Notes: generated by a model from the sequence alone, not told the origin. A stretch of 64,000 nucleotides of DNA from Desulfobulbus propionicus (GCA_002748755.1 PDTD01000009.1:1-64000); one strand, 5' to 3'. Positions 43,513 through 52,709 are shown, counted from the stretch's first letter. A program made the numbers and translations.

Positions 43513-45726
43513 TCAGGGGGGACTATACGAGAGGACTTTTGAACCCTTGCGAACAACCAGAACCGTCACCAGGTTATGCAGCAGCGCTCCTGCCAGTGGA
43601 TTGATATACCCGGTGAGCATCAGCACAAGGAGCAAACCATTGAGACCAACTGCCTGGAAGTGATTCTCCCGAATCTGTTCCACGGTTCTCCTTCCAAGAC
43701 CAAACAGATGCTGCAACTGCTCTGCGCTGGCATCACGCACCACTATGTCTGCATACTCAACGGCGATATCACTCCCACCCACGCCAACGGCAATACTCAA
43801 GTCCGATGCGGCAAAGGCTGGTGTGTCATTGACCCCATCCCCAACCATGGCAATCACATCCGAGGGATGCGCCAATTTCCGGTTCATGATCCACGCAGCC
43901 TTCTCTTCAGGACTCTGTTCTGACAACACAATATCCACACCAAGCTGCTGCTGCAGCCCATTGACATCAGCCTCCCGGCCGCCGGTCAAAATTGTGATGG
44001 TGGTTATTCCCAGGGACCGAAGAGAGGCAACCATCTCCTGAATATCTTCACGCAGAGCACTACGGACCGTGATGGCGGCCATGAGTTGCTTTTCTCTGGC
44101 CACAAACAACCTGTTGTCACCGTCATCCATGGCAAGTGCTGACTGCTGCAGGGTATCCAAGGGCACGCTGTTATCCAGCATCAGTCTGCGATTGCCGACC
44201 AGCACTGCTTTGCCCTCGACACGTGCTCGCACGCCCTTGCCTACAATCGCCTCATCCTTCTCGCAACTGTGGCGTACCATTCCAGCTTCTCCTGCAGCCT
44301 GGGCGACCGCTCTGCCATACGGATGCTGCCTAAGCATGGGAATACTCGCGCACAGTTGGAGAATACTTGCAGGACTTTCCGTTTCATCCACGACCTCAAC
44401 ATTCTCCACCCTTGCATGGGCTGAGGTCAGGGTTCCAGTCTTGTCAAGTACGAGTACATTGACGCTGCCGCTACGTTCAACAAAGGAGCCGCCTTTGATA
44501 AAGATTCCCTTGCCTGCACCATTGCTCAAAGCGGAACTCACGGCAACAGAAGTCGAAAGACGCAAGGCGCAGGGACAAGTTACAATCAGTACAGTCATCG
44601 CCAGGAGCAGATTCCCGGTGGTGAGGAAGGCCGTTGCTGCCAATCCTATTGCAAAAGGGACCATCTTCTGGGAAATGAGCTGGCTTGTTCGCTCGGCCTG
44701 GCTGGTATGCTGCTCAGCCTGCTCGATCAGTCTGAAAATCGCTGCCAAACGGGTATCCTTGCCGACATTGGTCACCCTGACCCGGGCCGCCCCACCCTCG
44801 ACCAGGGTACCAGCATACACAACATCTCCGGCTGTTTTTAAAACGGGTAATTCCTCGCCGGTCAGGCTCGCTTCATTGACCACAATTTGACCACTGCTCA
44901 CCTTGCCATCCACAGGTATGGCATACCCTGTACGCAAGGCAATGAGATCACCAACCTGCAGGGTATCGGTATCGACTTCTACTTCCACACCATCTTCTCT
45001 GACCAACCATCCCCTGGAAATATTTCCTGCCAACATCTCCCGTACGGCGCGCCTGGTGAAGGCCTGCACTCTGGTTTCCAACCAACTGCTCAGGTTGAAC
45101 AACCATATGACCAAGAGAGCGGAGAGGAGATTACCCAAAAACAGGGAAGCGTACAACAGGAGGAGGGAGACCAACCCCATATCGAGCTTACCGGTACGCC
45201 GCAAGTTATCAAGAGAATGCCGCATAATTGGCAGAGAGAGAAAAACAATCAGGAGGTATGGCAGGGTGAAGGCACGCCTGGCAAGGCTCAGGGGGGAAGC
45301 GAGGGGAGTGAACAGCCTACGTAGTACCAGATACACCAGATAGAGTCCTGAAAGCACCAACATTGGCCCTGAAACATGGCGGGCGCCTTCAGGGCGTGCA
45401 GTTGCAGGGACGGGCGATACTTTCCCTGTCCTTGCCCGCAGAGACCTGCGGACAATCTGAACAATATCTTTGATTTGTACAGGATTCCCTGGATGCTCAA
45501 CAATGACTGATCCGGTTTTCGGCCGGACAGTAACCATGGAATACCCTTTCTGTTCACTCAGCGCAGTTTGCACCTGTTGACAAAGGTCTGATCGTTTCCG
45601 CAGTCCGGGAAACGATATTCGGGTTCTATATGCTGTATGCTGCCTTATGCGGTACACGACGCCTGGATGGGGAAAGCAGGAAAGACAAGACAGGGATTCG
45701 GTACGCTGACCGCTATCCCTCCTCAA
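43513..45726 (-). CDS. P1B-type metal-transporting ATPase (CPC class), ATPase 1
   Basis: Up to 737 residues. A degenerate N-terminal heavy-metal-associated fold without CxxC (TAYRTRISFPG ... MVTVRPKTGSVIVEH) precedes the P-type core: actuator TGEE, membrane metal site TCPCALRLS, phosphorylation DKTGT, nucleotide-binding HP in RQHPYGRAV, hinge GDGVNDTPAF. CPC-class pumps move soft or divalent metals. The frame opens with TTG at 45726, itself part of a strong ribosome binding site (GAGGAGGG), so the real start is probably downstream, for example GTG 45657. It ends the large minus-strand operon starting at 50727. Confidence 0.9.
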   Translation of the reverse strand: MRRDSGQRTESLSCLSCFPHPGVVYRIRQHTAYRTRISFPGLRKRSDLCQQVQTALSEQKGYSMVTVRPKTGSVIVEHPGNPVQIKDIVQIVRRSLRARTGKVSPVPATARPEGARHVSGPMLVLSGLYLVYLVLRRLFTPLASPLSLARRAFTLPYLLIVFLSLPIMRHSLDNLRRTGKLDMGLVSLLLLYASLFLGNLLSALLVIWLFNLSSWLETRVQAFTRRAVREMLAGNISRGWLVREDGVEVEVDTDTLQVGDLIALRTGYAIPVDGKVSSGQIVVNEASLTGEELPVLKTAGDVVYAGTLVEGGAARVRVTNVGKDTRLAAIFRLIEQAEQHTSQAERTSQLISQKMVPFAIGLAATAFLTTGNLLLAMTVLIVTCPCALRLSTSVAVSSALSNGAGKGIFIKGGSFVERSGSVNVLVLDKTGTLTSAHARVENVEVVDETESPASILQLCASIPMLRQHPYGRAVAQAAGEAGMVRHSCEKDEAIVGKGVRARVEGKAVLVGNRRLMLDNSVPLDTLQQSALAMDDGDNRLFVAREKQLMAAITVRSALREDIQEMVASLRSLGITTITILTGGREADVNGLQQQLGVDIVLSEQSPEEKAAWIMNRKLAHPSDVIAMVGDGVNDTPAFAASDLSIAVGVGGSDIAVEYADIVVRDASAEQLQHLFGLGRRTVEQIRENHFQAVGLNGLLLVLMLTGYINPLAGALLHNLVTVLVVRKGSKVLSYSPP

Positions 45727-45734
45727 GGCAGCAG

Positions 45735-46070
45735 CTATTCAACCTTTGTCTGTGATTCGGCAATGGCTTCTGCCTTGGCATCTTCAAATTTTTCCTTCAT
45801 CTCCTCGATACCACACTGGGCAGCGGCAGTAACCTTGGAAACCGTCTTAACCACCCCTTTTTGTACAGATTCATTGGTCAACAGCAGAGTAACAGCCGCC
45901 CCGATAAGGGCTCCTTTCCAGAACTGGGTATCCTGAACATTGATGCCGAGCAACGATGTTGACGGGGCAGGATACACCGGCGGGGTAGAGACCGGCTGCT
46001 GTGTATAGGTCGCATGGGGATCATAAACGGCCTGTACTGCTGCCTGCTGATTATATACTTGATCTGCCAT
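45735..46070 (-). CDS. Small membrane protein with GxxxG-like helix (DUF5132-like), copy A
   Basis: A 111-residue protein: Pro/Gln-rich N-terminus, then a segment DTQFWKGALIGAAVTLLLTN with small-residue spacing suited to tight helix packing, then a charged amphipathic helix. A closely similar segment (DDQLWKGILVGAAAAVLLTS) occurs in the protein at 46697-47344, so the two are paralogues. Similar proteins neighbour iron-compartment ATPases, where they may shape or stabilise the membrane; role inferred. GGAGA supports start 46070. Confidence 0.75.
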   Translation of the reverse strand: MADQVYNQQAAVQAVYDPHATYTQQPVSTPPVYPAPSTSLLGINVQDTQFWKGALIGAAVTLLLTNESVQKGVVKTVSKVTAAAQCGIEEMKEKFEDAKAEAIAESQTKVE

Positions 46071-46190
46071 CTTGCTTCTCCTTGAATGTAAAAAGATGAT
46101 CACAGGCCTCCCGCAGAGTTTATGTTTCCTCTTTGAGCGCTCCCGCCTGCTCGAGTGCTTGCAGGGCCCATGAATGGTTAGCTTACGCCT

Positions 46191-46691
46191 TTATTTGGAA
46201 AATAAATAACTCATGCCAGTCGCCGCAGCTAGCGTGACAACCAGGCCTGCAGTCCCGCCTGTGGTGAGGCTGTTTGCCGCAGCAGTGGCTCCGGCAGCTG
46301 CAGTCCCGCCGGCAACGCCTTTCAAAACACTATCGGCAACGGCCTGGGTTATACTCATTTCTCCTTCCTGTACCCTGTGCAGATGTGCTCCCATGGCTCC
46401 CGTGCCAGCCACTATAAAACCGAAAATCCCGGCAGACAGAACAGGGGACAATGGTTCAGTAGGGTTCTGCGGTAGGTTCTGGGCAGGGACCTGCTGGGAA
46501 GGCTGGGGCTGCGGATGCACAGCAATCTGTTGTCCAGCCTCTGCCTGCGGCATGGCGGCAATCGGCTGCGCTATCATGGGCTGAGCCTGTTGAGGGGGAA
46601 TACTCCCCACATATTGATGCAGGGGGGTCGTCTGGTATAAAGGCGCCTGGAGTTGCGTCTGAGCATCCTGAAAAGCGGTATTGGTCTCCAT
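46191..46691 (-). CDS. Gly-rich membrane protein, MamC/Mms13-like pattern, copy A
   Basis: A 166-residue protein with a Pro/Gln-rich first half and a membrane part having GTGAMGAHLHRVQEGEMSIT, then AVADSVLKGVAGGTAAAGAT and TAGLVVTLAAATGMSYL. The two glycine/alanine-rich helices around a conserved charged turn resemble the layout of magnetosome MamC/Mms13 proteins. The product at 54823-55191 shares the same core (SMTVSRAVANGLLKGAAAST). Probably a structural membrane protein of the metal compartment; inference from pattern only. Confidence 0.65.
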   Translation of the reverse strand: METNTAFQDAQTQLQAPLYQTTPLHQYVGSIPPQQAQPMIAQPIAAMPQAEAGQQIAVHPQPQPSQQVPAQNLPQNPTEPLSPVLSAGIFGFIVAGTGAMGAHLHRVQEGEMSITQAVADSVLKGVAGGTAAAGATAAANSLTTGGTAGLVVTLAAATGMSYLFSK

Positions 46692-46696
46692 CTATG

Positions 46697-47344
46697 TTAC
46701 TCCTTGTCTGATGAATCTTCAGTGACGGTATCTGCAGAAGACACAGAATCACCTCTGGTAGGTGTTTGCTTCTCATGAGCGCCGGGTAAAACAGAACCTA
46801 ATGTTTTCCCCATGGTTTCCCGCACTGAATCACTGGTTAACAGTACTGCGGCTGCCGCACCAACAAGTATACCTTTCCAGAGCTGGTCATCCTGAACAGT
46901 TGTGGTATACAGGGTTTTCACCACATCCGAGACCGTTGCCTCACCATCAATAAAATTCTGCATGGATTGCAGGACAGCACTCTGCCTTTGTTGAGCAGCC
47001 TCCTGCAGGGCGGCGAGCTGTTCCGGCGTAGGTTGTTGCGGTGGCACATACATCATCGCCGACTGCATCGGAACATACTGCACCGGCTGTGGCTGACCGA
47101 GATACACCATCTGTCCAGTGGCAGGATGAATGACATATCCAGGAGGCAATTGCATCTGTGGTGCTGCTCCCAGTTGATCCGCTGTCTGTTCAGAGGATGA
47201 CTGGCCATCTGGGACACCTTCCTGAATGCCGCTGGCAGCAGCCACATTCTCAGAAACAGCCTGGTCGATCTGAGCGCTCTCACTCTCATTGGATGCCGCA
47301 GCCTTTACGGCTGCCGTCGGTTCTGTTTTATATTGCTCATCCAT
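46697..47344 (-). CDS. Membrane protein with long low-complexity N-terminus and DUF5132-like helix, copy B
   Basis: A 215-residue protein. Residues 1 to about 130 are Gln/Pro/Ala-rich (including GYVIHPATGQMVYLGQPQ); then comes a helix DDQLWKGILVGAAAAVLLTS paralogous to copy A, and an acidic Ser/Asp-rich tail. The design suggests a membrane-anchored scaffold with a disordered arm. Start 47344 follows AGGAGAG and lies 1 bp after the stop of the preceding gene. Confidence 0.7.
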   Translation of the reverse strand: MDEQYKTEPTAAVKAAASNESESAQIDQAVSENVAAASGIQEGVPDGQSSSEQTADQLGAAPQMQLPPGYVIHPATGQMVYLGQPQPVQYVPMQSAMMYVPPQQPTPEQLAALQEAAQQRQSAVLQSMQNFIDGEATVSDVVKTLYTTTVQDDQLWKGILVGAAAAVLLTSDSVRETMGKTLGSVLPGAHEKQTPTRGDSVSSADTVTEDSSDKE

Positions 47345-47345
47345 A

Positions 47346-47699
47346 TCAACTCTCCTGTTCATCTCCTCCAAGCAACGCAAGTAACTGCTGACGCACCCTC
47401 TCCTTGTTCAGGGGATTTTCAGCAAGCGTGCCCACATCTTCCCATAGTGTATAGGGCAGCGTTGTCGTATTATATTCGATGACAACGGATAATGCTTTCT
47501 TATTTATGCGATACTCGTAAATTCCAGGAACCAAATGTATTACCCGCTGCAACTCATCCATGTCCACGGCCGCAAGCTTCGGCAGGGCGTTCCACCTTGC
47601 CTTGACCCGTATACGGCCGGGCACATGATGCGCTATCTGCAAATATCGAATATGATCTAGAAAGGTATCAACAATTTCTTCAGCTGATAAAAGGCTCAT
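47346..47699 (-). CDS. Stand-alone degenerate heavy-metal-associated (HMA-like) domain protein
   Basis: A 117-residue protein with HHVPGRIRVKARW, then VIHLVPGIYEYRINKKALSV and VIEYN, a ferredoxin-like HMA pattern lacking the CxxC metal site. The RxRxK strand matches the N-terminal domains of ATPases 2 and 3 (PGRLRVRIRS, EQRLRVRSP). It resembles the HMA-type accessory (FezC-like) protein of ferrosome loci. ATG 47699 is preferred; TTG 47708 overlaps the preceding stop and is possible. Confidence 0.7.
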   Translation of the reverse strand: MSLLSAEEIVDTFLDHIRYLQIAHHVPGRIRVKARWNALPKLAAVDMDELQRVIHLVPGIYEYRINKKALSVVIEYNTTTLPYTLWEDVGTLAENPLNKERVRQQLLALLGGDEQES

Positions 47700-47704
47700 C
47701 TTCG

Positions 47705-48232
47705 TCAATCACTCTTGGTAAAATGAAGGTTTCCGTGTATATCAACGATATCCCGGACCGTTAAAAACAACAATCTCGGAGCTTTCAGCCCGTAGGCTTT
47801 AAACGACCATTTGCATTGTATTTGAGCGTCCAGAGTGGACTCCCCTACTGTCAGGGCACAGGTGATTGGAACCAACCTGCGGATACCTCCAAACAGCAAA
47901 ACGCCCTCCATATCTGCCTGGTAGGTGGTATCGCCGGTTGAATGGAACTGTCGGCACTCCGTCATCGTAAACGAAGCCTGAGAGTGACGGGCTAACTGGA
48001 AATAGTCCCGCATAGCCTTGGTTCTTGAGGTATCCACAGTTTCAAACTCCATGGTAGCAGCCGTTGCCGACAGGGAAAGGATGTCGGGCTGAGCACAATC
48101 CAGCTCAATCTCCCCTGCCAGTCCTTGCACTGCCCAGCCTTTAAATGTATGCATGGGCGCGTAGGCAGTAAAGTCTACCCGGCTTGCTTCTGTCATAACA
48201 TATTTCACCATCACGCTGTCTTCCTTTTTCAT
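47705..48232 (-). CDS. YceI-like domain protein
   Basis: A 175-residue beta-rich protein matching the YceI lipocalin-like pattern: SRVDFTAYAPMHTFKGWAVQ, SLSATAATMEFETVDTSRTK, and LMFGGIRRLVPITC-type strand. YceI proteins bind isoprenoid or other lipid ligands. No signal peptide is visible, so it is probably cytoplasmic. Starts 48232 and 48211 both have purine-rich sites. It sits between ATPase 2 and the HMA-like gene in one operon, an unusual place for YceI; it might deliver a lipid to the compartment membrane. Confidence 0.75.
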   Translation of the reverse strand: MKKEDSVMVKYVMTEASRVDFTAYAPMHTFKGWAVQGLAGEIELDCAQPDILSLSATAATMEFETVDTSRTKAMRDYFQLARHSQASFTMTECRQFHSTGDTTYQADMEGVLLFGGIRRLVPITCALTVGESTLDAQIQCKWSFKAYGLKAPRLLFLTVRDIVDIHGNLHFTKSD

Positions 48233-48486
48233 TTTCTTTCCTCACCGCCACGCTGGACCACGGGGATCAACCACATGGCAAGATGACAGCTTTCACTTCG
48301 AACTCGATAGGTTACAATTTCTCAAGATACTTTCATATACAAGCCCAGAACAGTCTCCGGGATTTTCTCCTCCACCAGGCAACCTCGAAAAAAGGGGGAC
48401 GTGCTTCCCTGTACAACAGGGTACGCCTGGCCTCTTTTGTCAACCGACATGATACCAGGTCCACCACGAGCCCACAATCGCTCTCC

Positions 48487-50727
48487 CTACGGCCTAGAGT
48501 CTACTGGTGGTTCCCATTTGAGTAACCTGCTTGAATTGATCAGAATGCCGCCGGTATGGGCAACGTGAATTAAACCAGCCATGACCGGAGAAAGAACACC
48601 GAGCATCCCAAGGGCTGCTCCCATAAGGTCGGTTGAAACAGCAAAATAATGATTCTGTTCTATCACCTGCATGCACTTATGGCTCAAATTACGCACCAGC
48701 ACCAGGCCTTCAAGATTGGAATCCGCAAGGGCTATATCAGCGGCTTCCATGGCAACCTCTGCGCCGCCTGCACCCATGGCTATACCGACATCTGCCTGGG
48801 CCAGAGCAAGAGCATCGTTGACACCGTCACCCACCATTACCACCGCGCTCCCCCTTTTGAGCTCTTCAATCCATTGAGCCTTTTCTTCCGGCATCAGTGA
48901 GGCTCGACAAGCATCAAAGGGAAACACATTCAAAAGAGATTGGGCCACTTCTTCGTTGTCACCTGTCACCAAGTGCATGCACCTGACGCCGTCTCTTCGC
49001 AGGTTGTGGAGAACCCGAACAGCTTCCGGCCTGACAGGGCTGGCGATACCTATTATTCCCTGGACGCCCCCGTTTTTAGCCACATAGACAACCGTGTTAC
49101 CGGCCTGTTTAAGCAGGGCTGCTTTTTTCTCAAACCAGCTGATATCAATCTCATGCTCTTCCATGAACTGCCTGTTGCCGACAATAACCACGGCGTCCCC
49201 GCCAATGGTACAAAATACTCCCCTGCCAGCCTTAAACTCGCAGACCGCATGCCTGTCTGGGCTCAGGTTTCTGGCTGTGGCCTCGGCGAGGATAGCTTTG
49301 GCCATGGGGTGCTGATTATGTGATTCCGCAGTGGCAGCCATGGCCAGGATTTTATCCTCAGTCAGGGTGGGGGTACGTCCAAAAATGGATACTATTTCAG
49401 GCAATTCTGTTGTTATTGTTCCAGTTTTATCAAAGCAGTAGGTGTCTGTCTTGCCGACCGCCTCCAGGTAGAGACCACCTTTGATCAGTATCTGGTGCTT
49501 CGCGGCATTGGCCATGGCAGCGGTAACCGCTGATGAGGCCGCCAGAACCGTTGCGCAGGGACAAGACATAACCAGCATGACAGTGAGCGCCCTCATGGGA
49601 TCCAAGGTCAAGGCAAAGGTGAGGGCCGTTGCCGCCAGCCCTATCTTCATGAGACGACCGGCAAGTTCGTCTGCCTTAAGTTCCATGGGGGCCTTGTTCT
49701 GCAACGAGTCCTCCACCATCTGCATAATATGGGCAAGATACGTATCCGCACCGGTCTTCTCTGTCCGAATAAACAAAATACCCTGGCTGATAATGGTTCC
49801 AGCATGTACCTGATCGCCCAAAGCACGCAGCACGGTTTCAGCCCTGCCGTTTATGGATGATTCATCAACGTCTGCCTCACCGTCCTGAACCACTCCGTCA
49901 ACAGGGATCTTTTCTCCAGTATGTACAACTACCACGTCTCCAGGCCTGAGGTCGGCTACCGGTGTTTCCACCTCCATCCCATCTAGGAGAATAAAGGCAC
50001 TGACCGGAGCGACTTCTAAAATAGAGCGAATGGCTTTCCGGGAACGCTGGGCGACAAATTCTTCGGTCAGTTCTGCAACGTTGTAGATCCAGATAATCTG
50101 CAACGCTGAAAAAGGTTCACCCATGGCAATAGTGGCAATCGCTCCTGCTGCTAAAAATGGGGTAACCGTCACTTTCTTTTTTTCAAGAATATCCTGCGCG
50201 GTTTCCTGAATCAGGGGTACTGTACCAAAAAATGCCGCCACCGAAATCAGGCTTAGCGGGGCCTGGACCAAGGGAAGATGAAAGATCCACATCCGTACTG
50301 CAGCGTAGGCAACCACCCCACTCAGCCACAGCACTCGCCTGGCTTTCTTTCTATATGCCGTCTCCTCCGGGTCACCACAGGAGGTGCAGTACTGTGAGGC
50401 TGCCTCCAACGATTGTGGAGTTGCAGGGTAGGCTTTCGGACGGAGAATCTGCTCGATTATCTGTCCGAGCAGGAATCGCACATCCACTGCGTCCGAATCA
50501 TAAGACACGATCACAGACCCGCTGTGAAACCTTGTCTCTGCTGTCTGCACACCCTGCACTCTCAGGAGGTGCGCACGCATGTAGTCGGCTCGGTGTTGTG
50601 CTCTCTGCAAAGAACGAATCCGGACCCGCAGCCTCCCGGGAAAAGCTTGTTTAACAGTAACACCACACTTTTTCAAGGTGGATTTCCTTATAAATTCGCC
50701 GGTTGTATTGGAAATTTTTGCCGTCAT
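48487..50727 (-). CDS. P1B-type metal-transporting ATPase (CPC class), ATPase 2
   Basis: A 746-residue pump. An N-terminal degenerate HMA domain (FPGRLRVRIRSL, near 30) lacks CxxC; a CTSCGD Cys pair lies near 114. Core motifs are actuator INGRAE (unusual for TGES), metal site MSCPCATVLAASS, DKTGT, QHPMAKAI and GDGVNDALAL. It resembles CtpC-like heavy-metal ATPases. The actuator TGE is replaced by NGRAE, which may slow dephosphorylation. Start 50727 lacks a good ribosome binding site; TTG preceded by AAGGAAAT about 17 codons later is an alternative. It heads the seven-gene minus-strand operon. Confidence 0.88.
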   Translation of the reverse strand: MTAKISNTTGEFIRKSTLKKCGVTVKQAFPGRLRVRIRSLQRAQHRADYMRAHLLRVQGVQTAETRFHSGSVIVSYDSDAVDVRFLLGQIIEQILRPKAYPATPQSLEAASQYCTSCGDPEETAYRKKARRVLWLSGVVAYAAVRMWIFHLPLVQAPLSLISVAAFFGTVPLIQETAQDILEKKKVTVTPFLAAGAIATIAMGEPFSALQIIWIYNVAELTEEFVAQRSRKAIRSILEVAPVSAFILLDGMEVETPVADLRPGDVVVVHTGEKIPVDGVVQDGEADVDESSINGRAETVLRALGDQVHAGTIISQGILFIRTEKTGADTYLAHIMQMVEDSLQNKAPMELKADELAGRLMKIGLAATALTFALTLDPMRALTVMLVMSCPCATVLAASSAVTAAMANAAKHQILIKGGLYLEAVGKTDTYCFDKTGTITTELPEIVSIFGRTPTLTEDKILAMAATAESHNQHPMAKAILAEATARNLSPDRHAVCEFKAGRGVFCTIGGDAVVIVGNRQFMEEHEIDISWFEKKAALLKQAGNTVVYVAKNGGVQGIIGIASPVRPEAVRVLHNLRRDGVRCMHLVTGDNEEVAQSLLNVFPFDACRASLMPEEKAQWIEELKRGSAVVMVGDGVNDALALAQADVGIAMGAGGAEVAMEAADIALADSNLEGLVLVRNLSHKCMQVIEQNHYFAVSTDLMGAALGMLGVLSPVMAGLIHVAHTGGILINSSRLLKWEPPVDSRP

Positions 50728-50771
50728 TGAACAATCACTTTAAAAAAACGCTGAGTTAATGAAAGGGGATT

Positions 50772-50995
50772 AGCCCGGATTTCTCATGATGATTTCGTCT
50801 TATTTGAGAAAAAAAATCAAAAACAGTAGTACGTGATGACCGTGAGCAAGCTTAAATATCGCCAAACTATGCACCAACGCACAGCCCTGGCTGTACCATC
50901 TTCTGCAGTCTTATGGCAACACATATACCCAAGTATAATGATTTACCAAAAACGACAGAACCTGGCACCACCTGAGCTTTTGAGAAATCCGGGTT
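50772..50995 (+). repeat. Dispersed 220-bp repeat, complete
   Basis: Ends agcccggatttctcatgatg and ttttgagaaatccgggtt. It separates ATPase 2 (minus) from the tandem small membrane genes (plus), inside the iron cluster. Confidence 0.9.
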
Positions 50996-51049
50996 AGTTG
51001 CATAAAACTTAGTTATACGTTACGAAGAAAAGTACGATATATTAAGTAG

Positions 51050-51078
51050 TTGACAAGCAGACATTCATGTTTTACCAT
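51050..51078 (+). promoter_or_regulatory. Sigma-70-type promoter of the tandem small membrane genes
   Basis: TTGACA (51050-51055), a 17-base spacer, then TACCAT (51073-51078), 76 bp before the first ATG. The -35 is perfect and the -10 is moderate. Confidence 0.6.
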
Positions 51079-51153
51079 AGAGACACAATCAAAAAGCCCT
51101 TTATAAAAAAAGAGGTCAGTACACTTCATAAAAAGGCAACAAGGAGACTGACA

Positions 51154-51339
51154 ATGTTCTACATTCCACTTACCACCAACCCTGTTGGCTGGTTGATTCT
51201 CGGCGCAAGCGGCTATATGCTGTACAAGGCAGGCAAGAAAAAAGGTGAAGAAGAAGCAGCGGCATCCCGAATAAAAGAGATCCCCATGACCAACAACGAG
51301 CAGAAAACCACTCAAACAAATGAAAAAGGAGCACAATAA
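51154..51339 (+). CDS. Small GxxxG-type membrane protein, tandem copy 1 (FezA-like candidate)
   Basis: A 61-residue protein: MFYIPLTTNPVGWLILGASG then YMLYKAGKKKGEEEAA and a hydrophilic tail. One TM helix contains glycine spacing of the GxxxG type and ends in a basic stretch. Start 51154 follows AAGGAG; the frame extends to 51067. The stop overlaps the next start (TAATG), so the two genes are coupled. Hydrophobic small proteins with such motifs are required for ferrosome formation in known systems; identity with FezA is inference. Confidence 0.75.
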   Translation: MFYIPLTTNPVGWLILGASGYMLYKAGKKKGEEEAAASRIKEIPMTNNEQKTTQTNEKGAQ

Positions 51340-51614
51340 TGACAAATCCTGCATACTATCTCCCCCTGGTATCCACTCACCCTGTCGGCTGGGCAATACT
51401 CGGTGCGGCAGGATATATCGCCTACAAATCTGGCAAGAAAGCCGGAGCAAATGCCGAAGAACAGATCGAAAAAGAGCCTGTTCACGACCGCGTGGTAAAA
51501 GGCGCAATGAAATCCGCATACAAAGCAAAGATGAAAGTAAACCAGTCACTACGTTCCACCAAAGATAAATATTCCACCATGTGGCAGGAAGCTCAAGAAG
51601 AAGCAACCGAATAG
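51339..51614 (+). CDS. Small GxxxG-type membrane protein, tandem copy 2
   Basis: A 91-residue paralogue of the preceding gene: STHPVGWAILGAAGYIAYKS, then GKKAGANAEEQIEKEP and a charged helical tail to 91. The shared core is (N/H)PVGW.ILGA.GY..YK.GKK.G. The start overlaps the previous stop by one base. It probably oligomerises with copy 1 in a membrane. Confidence 0.78.
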   Translation: MTNPAYYLPLVSTHPVGWAILGAAGYIAYKSGKKAGANAEEQIEKEPVHDRVVKGAMKSAYKAKMKVNQSLRSTKDKYSTMWQEAQEEATE

Positions 51615-51669
51615 AAACTTTTTGGGCCTGAATCTGTGACGGTTAAGAGCCTGCTTTTTTATAGTCCAT

Positions 51670-51790
51670 AGTCCCGGGTTTCTCATTAACTCAGGTTGTC
51701 CCGGATGCCTAGGTTTTGGCAGTGTATTGGAGTATCCTCTTTATGCTGTCAAAACACTGCCGAAGATGGTGCGACCTGTGCTGATCTTTG
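51670..51790 (-). repeat. Dispersed 220-bp repeat, right half, inverted
   Basis: On the minus strand: caaagatcagcacaggtcgc, accatcttcggcagtgtttt, and the end gagttaatgagaaacccggg followed by act. Confidence 0.75.
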
Positions 51791-51935
51791 TTTATATTTT
51801 TTTATTTCTCCATAATATTTATAAAAATGCGCCATGCGCCGATAACACCGGAAAACACTATAAAAAACAGGCTCACCTAATCTCTGCAAAAAATGAGAGT
51901 TTCCCAAGGGTGCGCCCCTGTCATAAGGTTCATTG

Positions 51936-52709
51936 TCAGGAGTCGATTTTTTCCTCAGTACCCTGGACGAGAGGAATACTCTCAGGGCTCATTGCCTTGA
52001 CAATAATTTTTTCAGCCTGCTGGGGGTTCAAGTACAATCGTAACCCCCCGGGGCTGGAGACAACGATAGGTTCAGTGTCGGGTTTATGCAGCTCACCCGC
52101 AGGTTCAATGGCTTCGAGTAGCAAGGTATATCCTGGTTCGACGCCATGGGTTTGTAAATGAAAACGTGCCTTTTTTCCACCGATAATATTGAGGACCTCA
52201 AACGGTTCTCGCCTGCGGGCAAAGTATAATTGGGTGGGCTCAGCACCGCTCGCTTTGCCCCAGATACGAGCGGCTTCTCCTTCTGACAGGCGGGTACGCT
52301 CCTTGCCATTAATAAGAACAATATAGTCCATATGGGGAAGCGCTCTAATGAAAACGATTTGCTCACCCACTACGATACCCATCTCTTTCAAAGCGTTCAC
52401 GCATCCCATGCCGCAGGCCAAACTCTCTATATGTCCACTTTCCTGCCGGTTCATCTCCACCAGCGGTTTTCGCTCCTCCGTATTATCTATGTGGACATAG
52501 ATTTTTATTGCCAGTCCAGCGGGTACAACCATATCACCCTTGTGTCCTCTGACCCGAACGGGATGATAAGAGAATTCACTGTCTAGCCTGACCAGCTGCC
52601 CCTGGACAAAGAGTCCCAGACGACGGAGTTCCTGCGCCAGCCCAATGTCAAGAATTTTCACCAGGGTGAGCTCGGTGTTTACAAGTGCGTCGGCAAGAGA
52701 GGAATACAT
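51936..52709 (-). CDS. Protein with three FeoA-like (SH3-fold) domains
   Basis: A 257-residue cytoplasmic protein. Three FeoA-like beta-barrel units lie at about 8-76 (LGLFVQGQLVRL), 80-160 (CVNALKEMGIVVGEQIVFIR) and 165-250 (GVEPGYTLLLEAIEP). The second has the classic LxxMGIxxGxxI pattern; the first and third are looser. FeoA domains regulate or couple to FeoB-type transport. Fusion of three, 3 bp after an SCA-class P1B ATPase, suggests it regulates that ATPase. GGGAGTG supports the start. Confidence 0.75.
   Translation of the reverse strand: MYSSLADALVNTELTLVKILDIGLAQELRRLGLFVQGQLVRLDSEFSYHPVRVRGHKGDMVVPAGLAIKIYVHIDNTEERKPLVEMNRQESGHIESLACGMGCVNALKEMGIVVGEQIVFIRALPHMDYIVLINGKERTRLSEGEAARIWGKASGAEPTQLYFARRREPFEVLNIIGGKKARFHLQTHGVEPGYTLLLEAIEPAGELHKPDTEPIVVSSPGGLRLYLNPQQAEKIIVKAMSPESIPLVQGTEEKIDS

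Noticed and set aside
44069-44890. 273-residue plus-strand open frame
   Set aside because: Antisense of ATPase 1, Ser/Thr/Ala-rich shadow composition, no family features.
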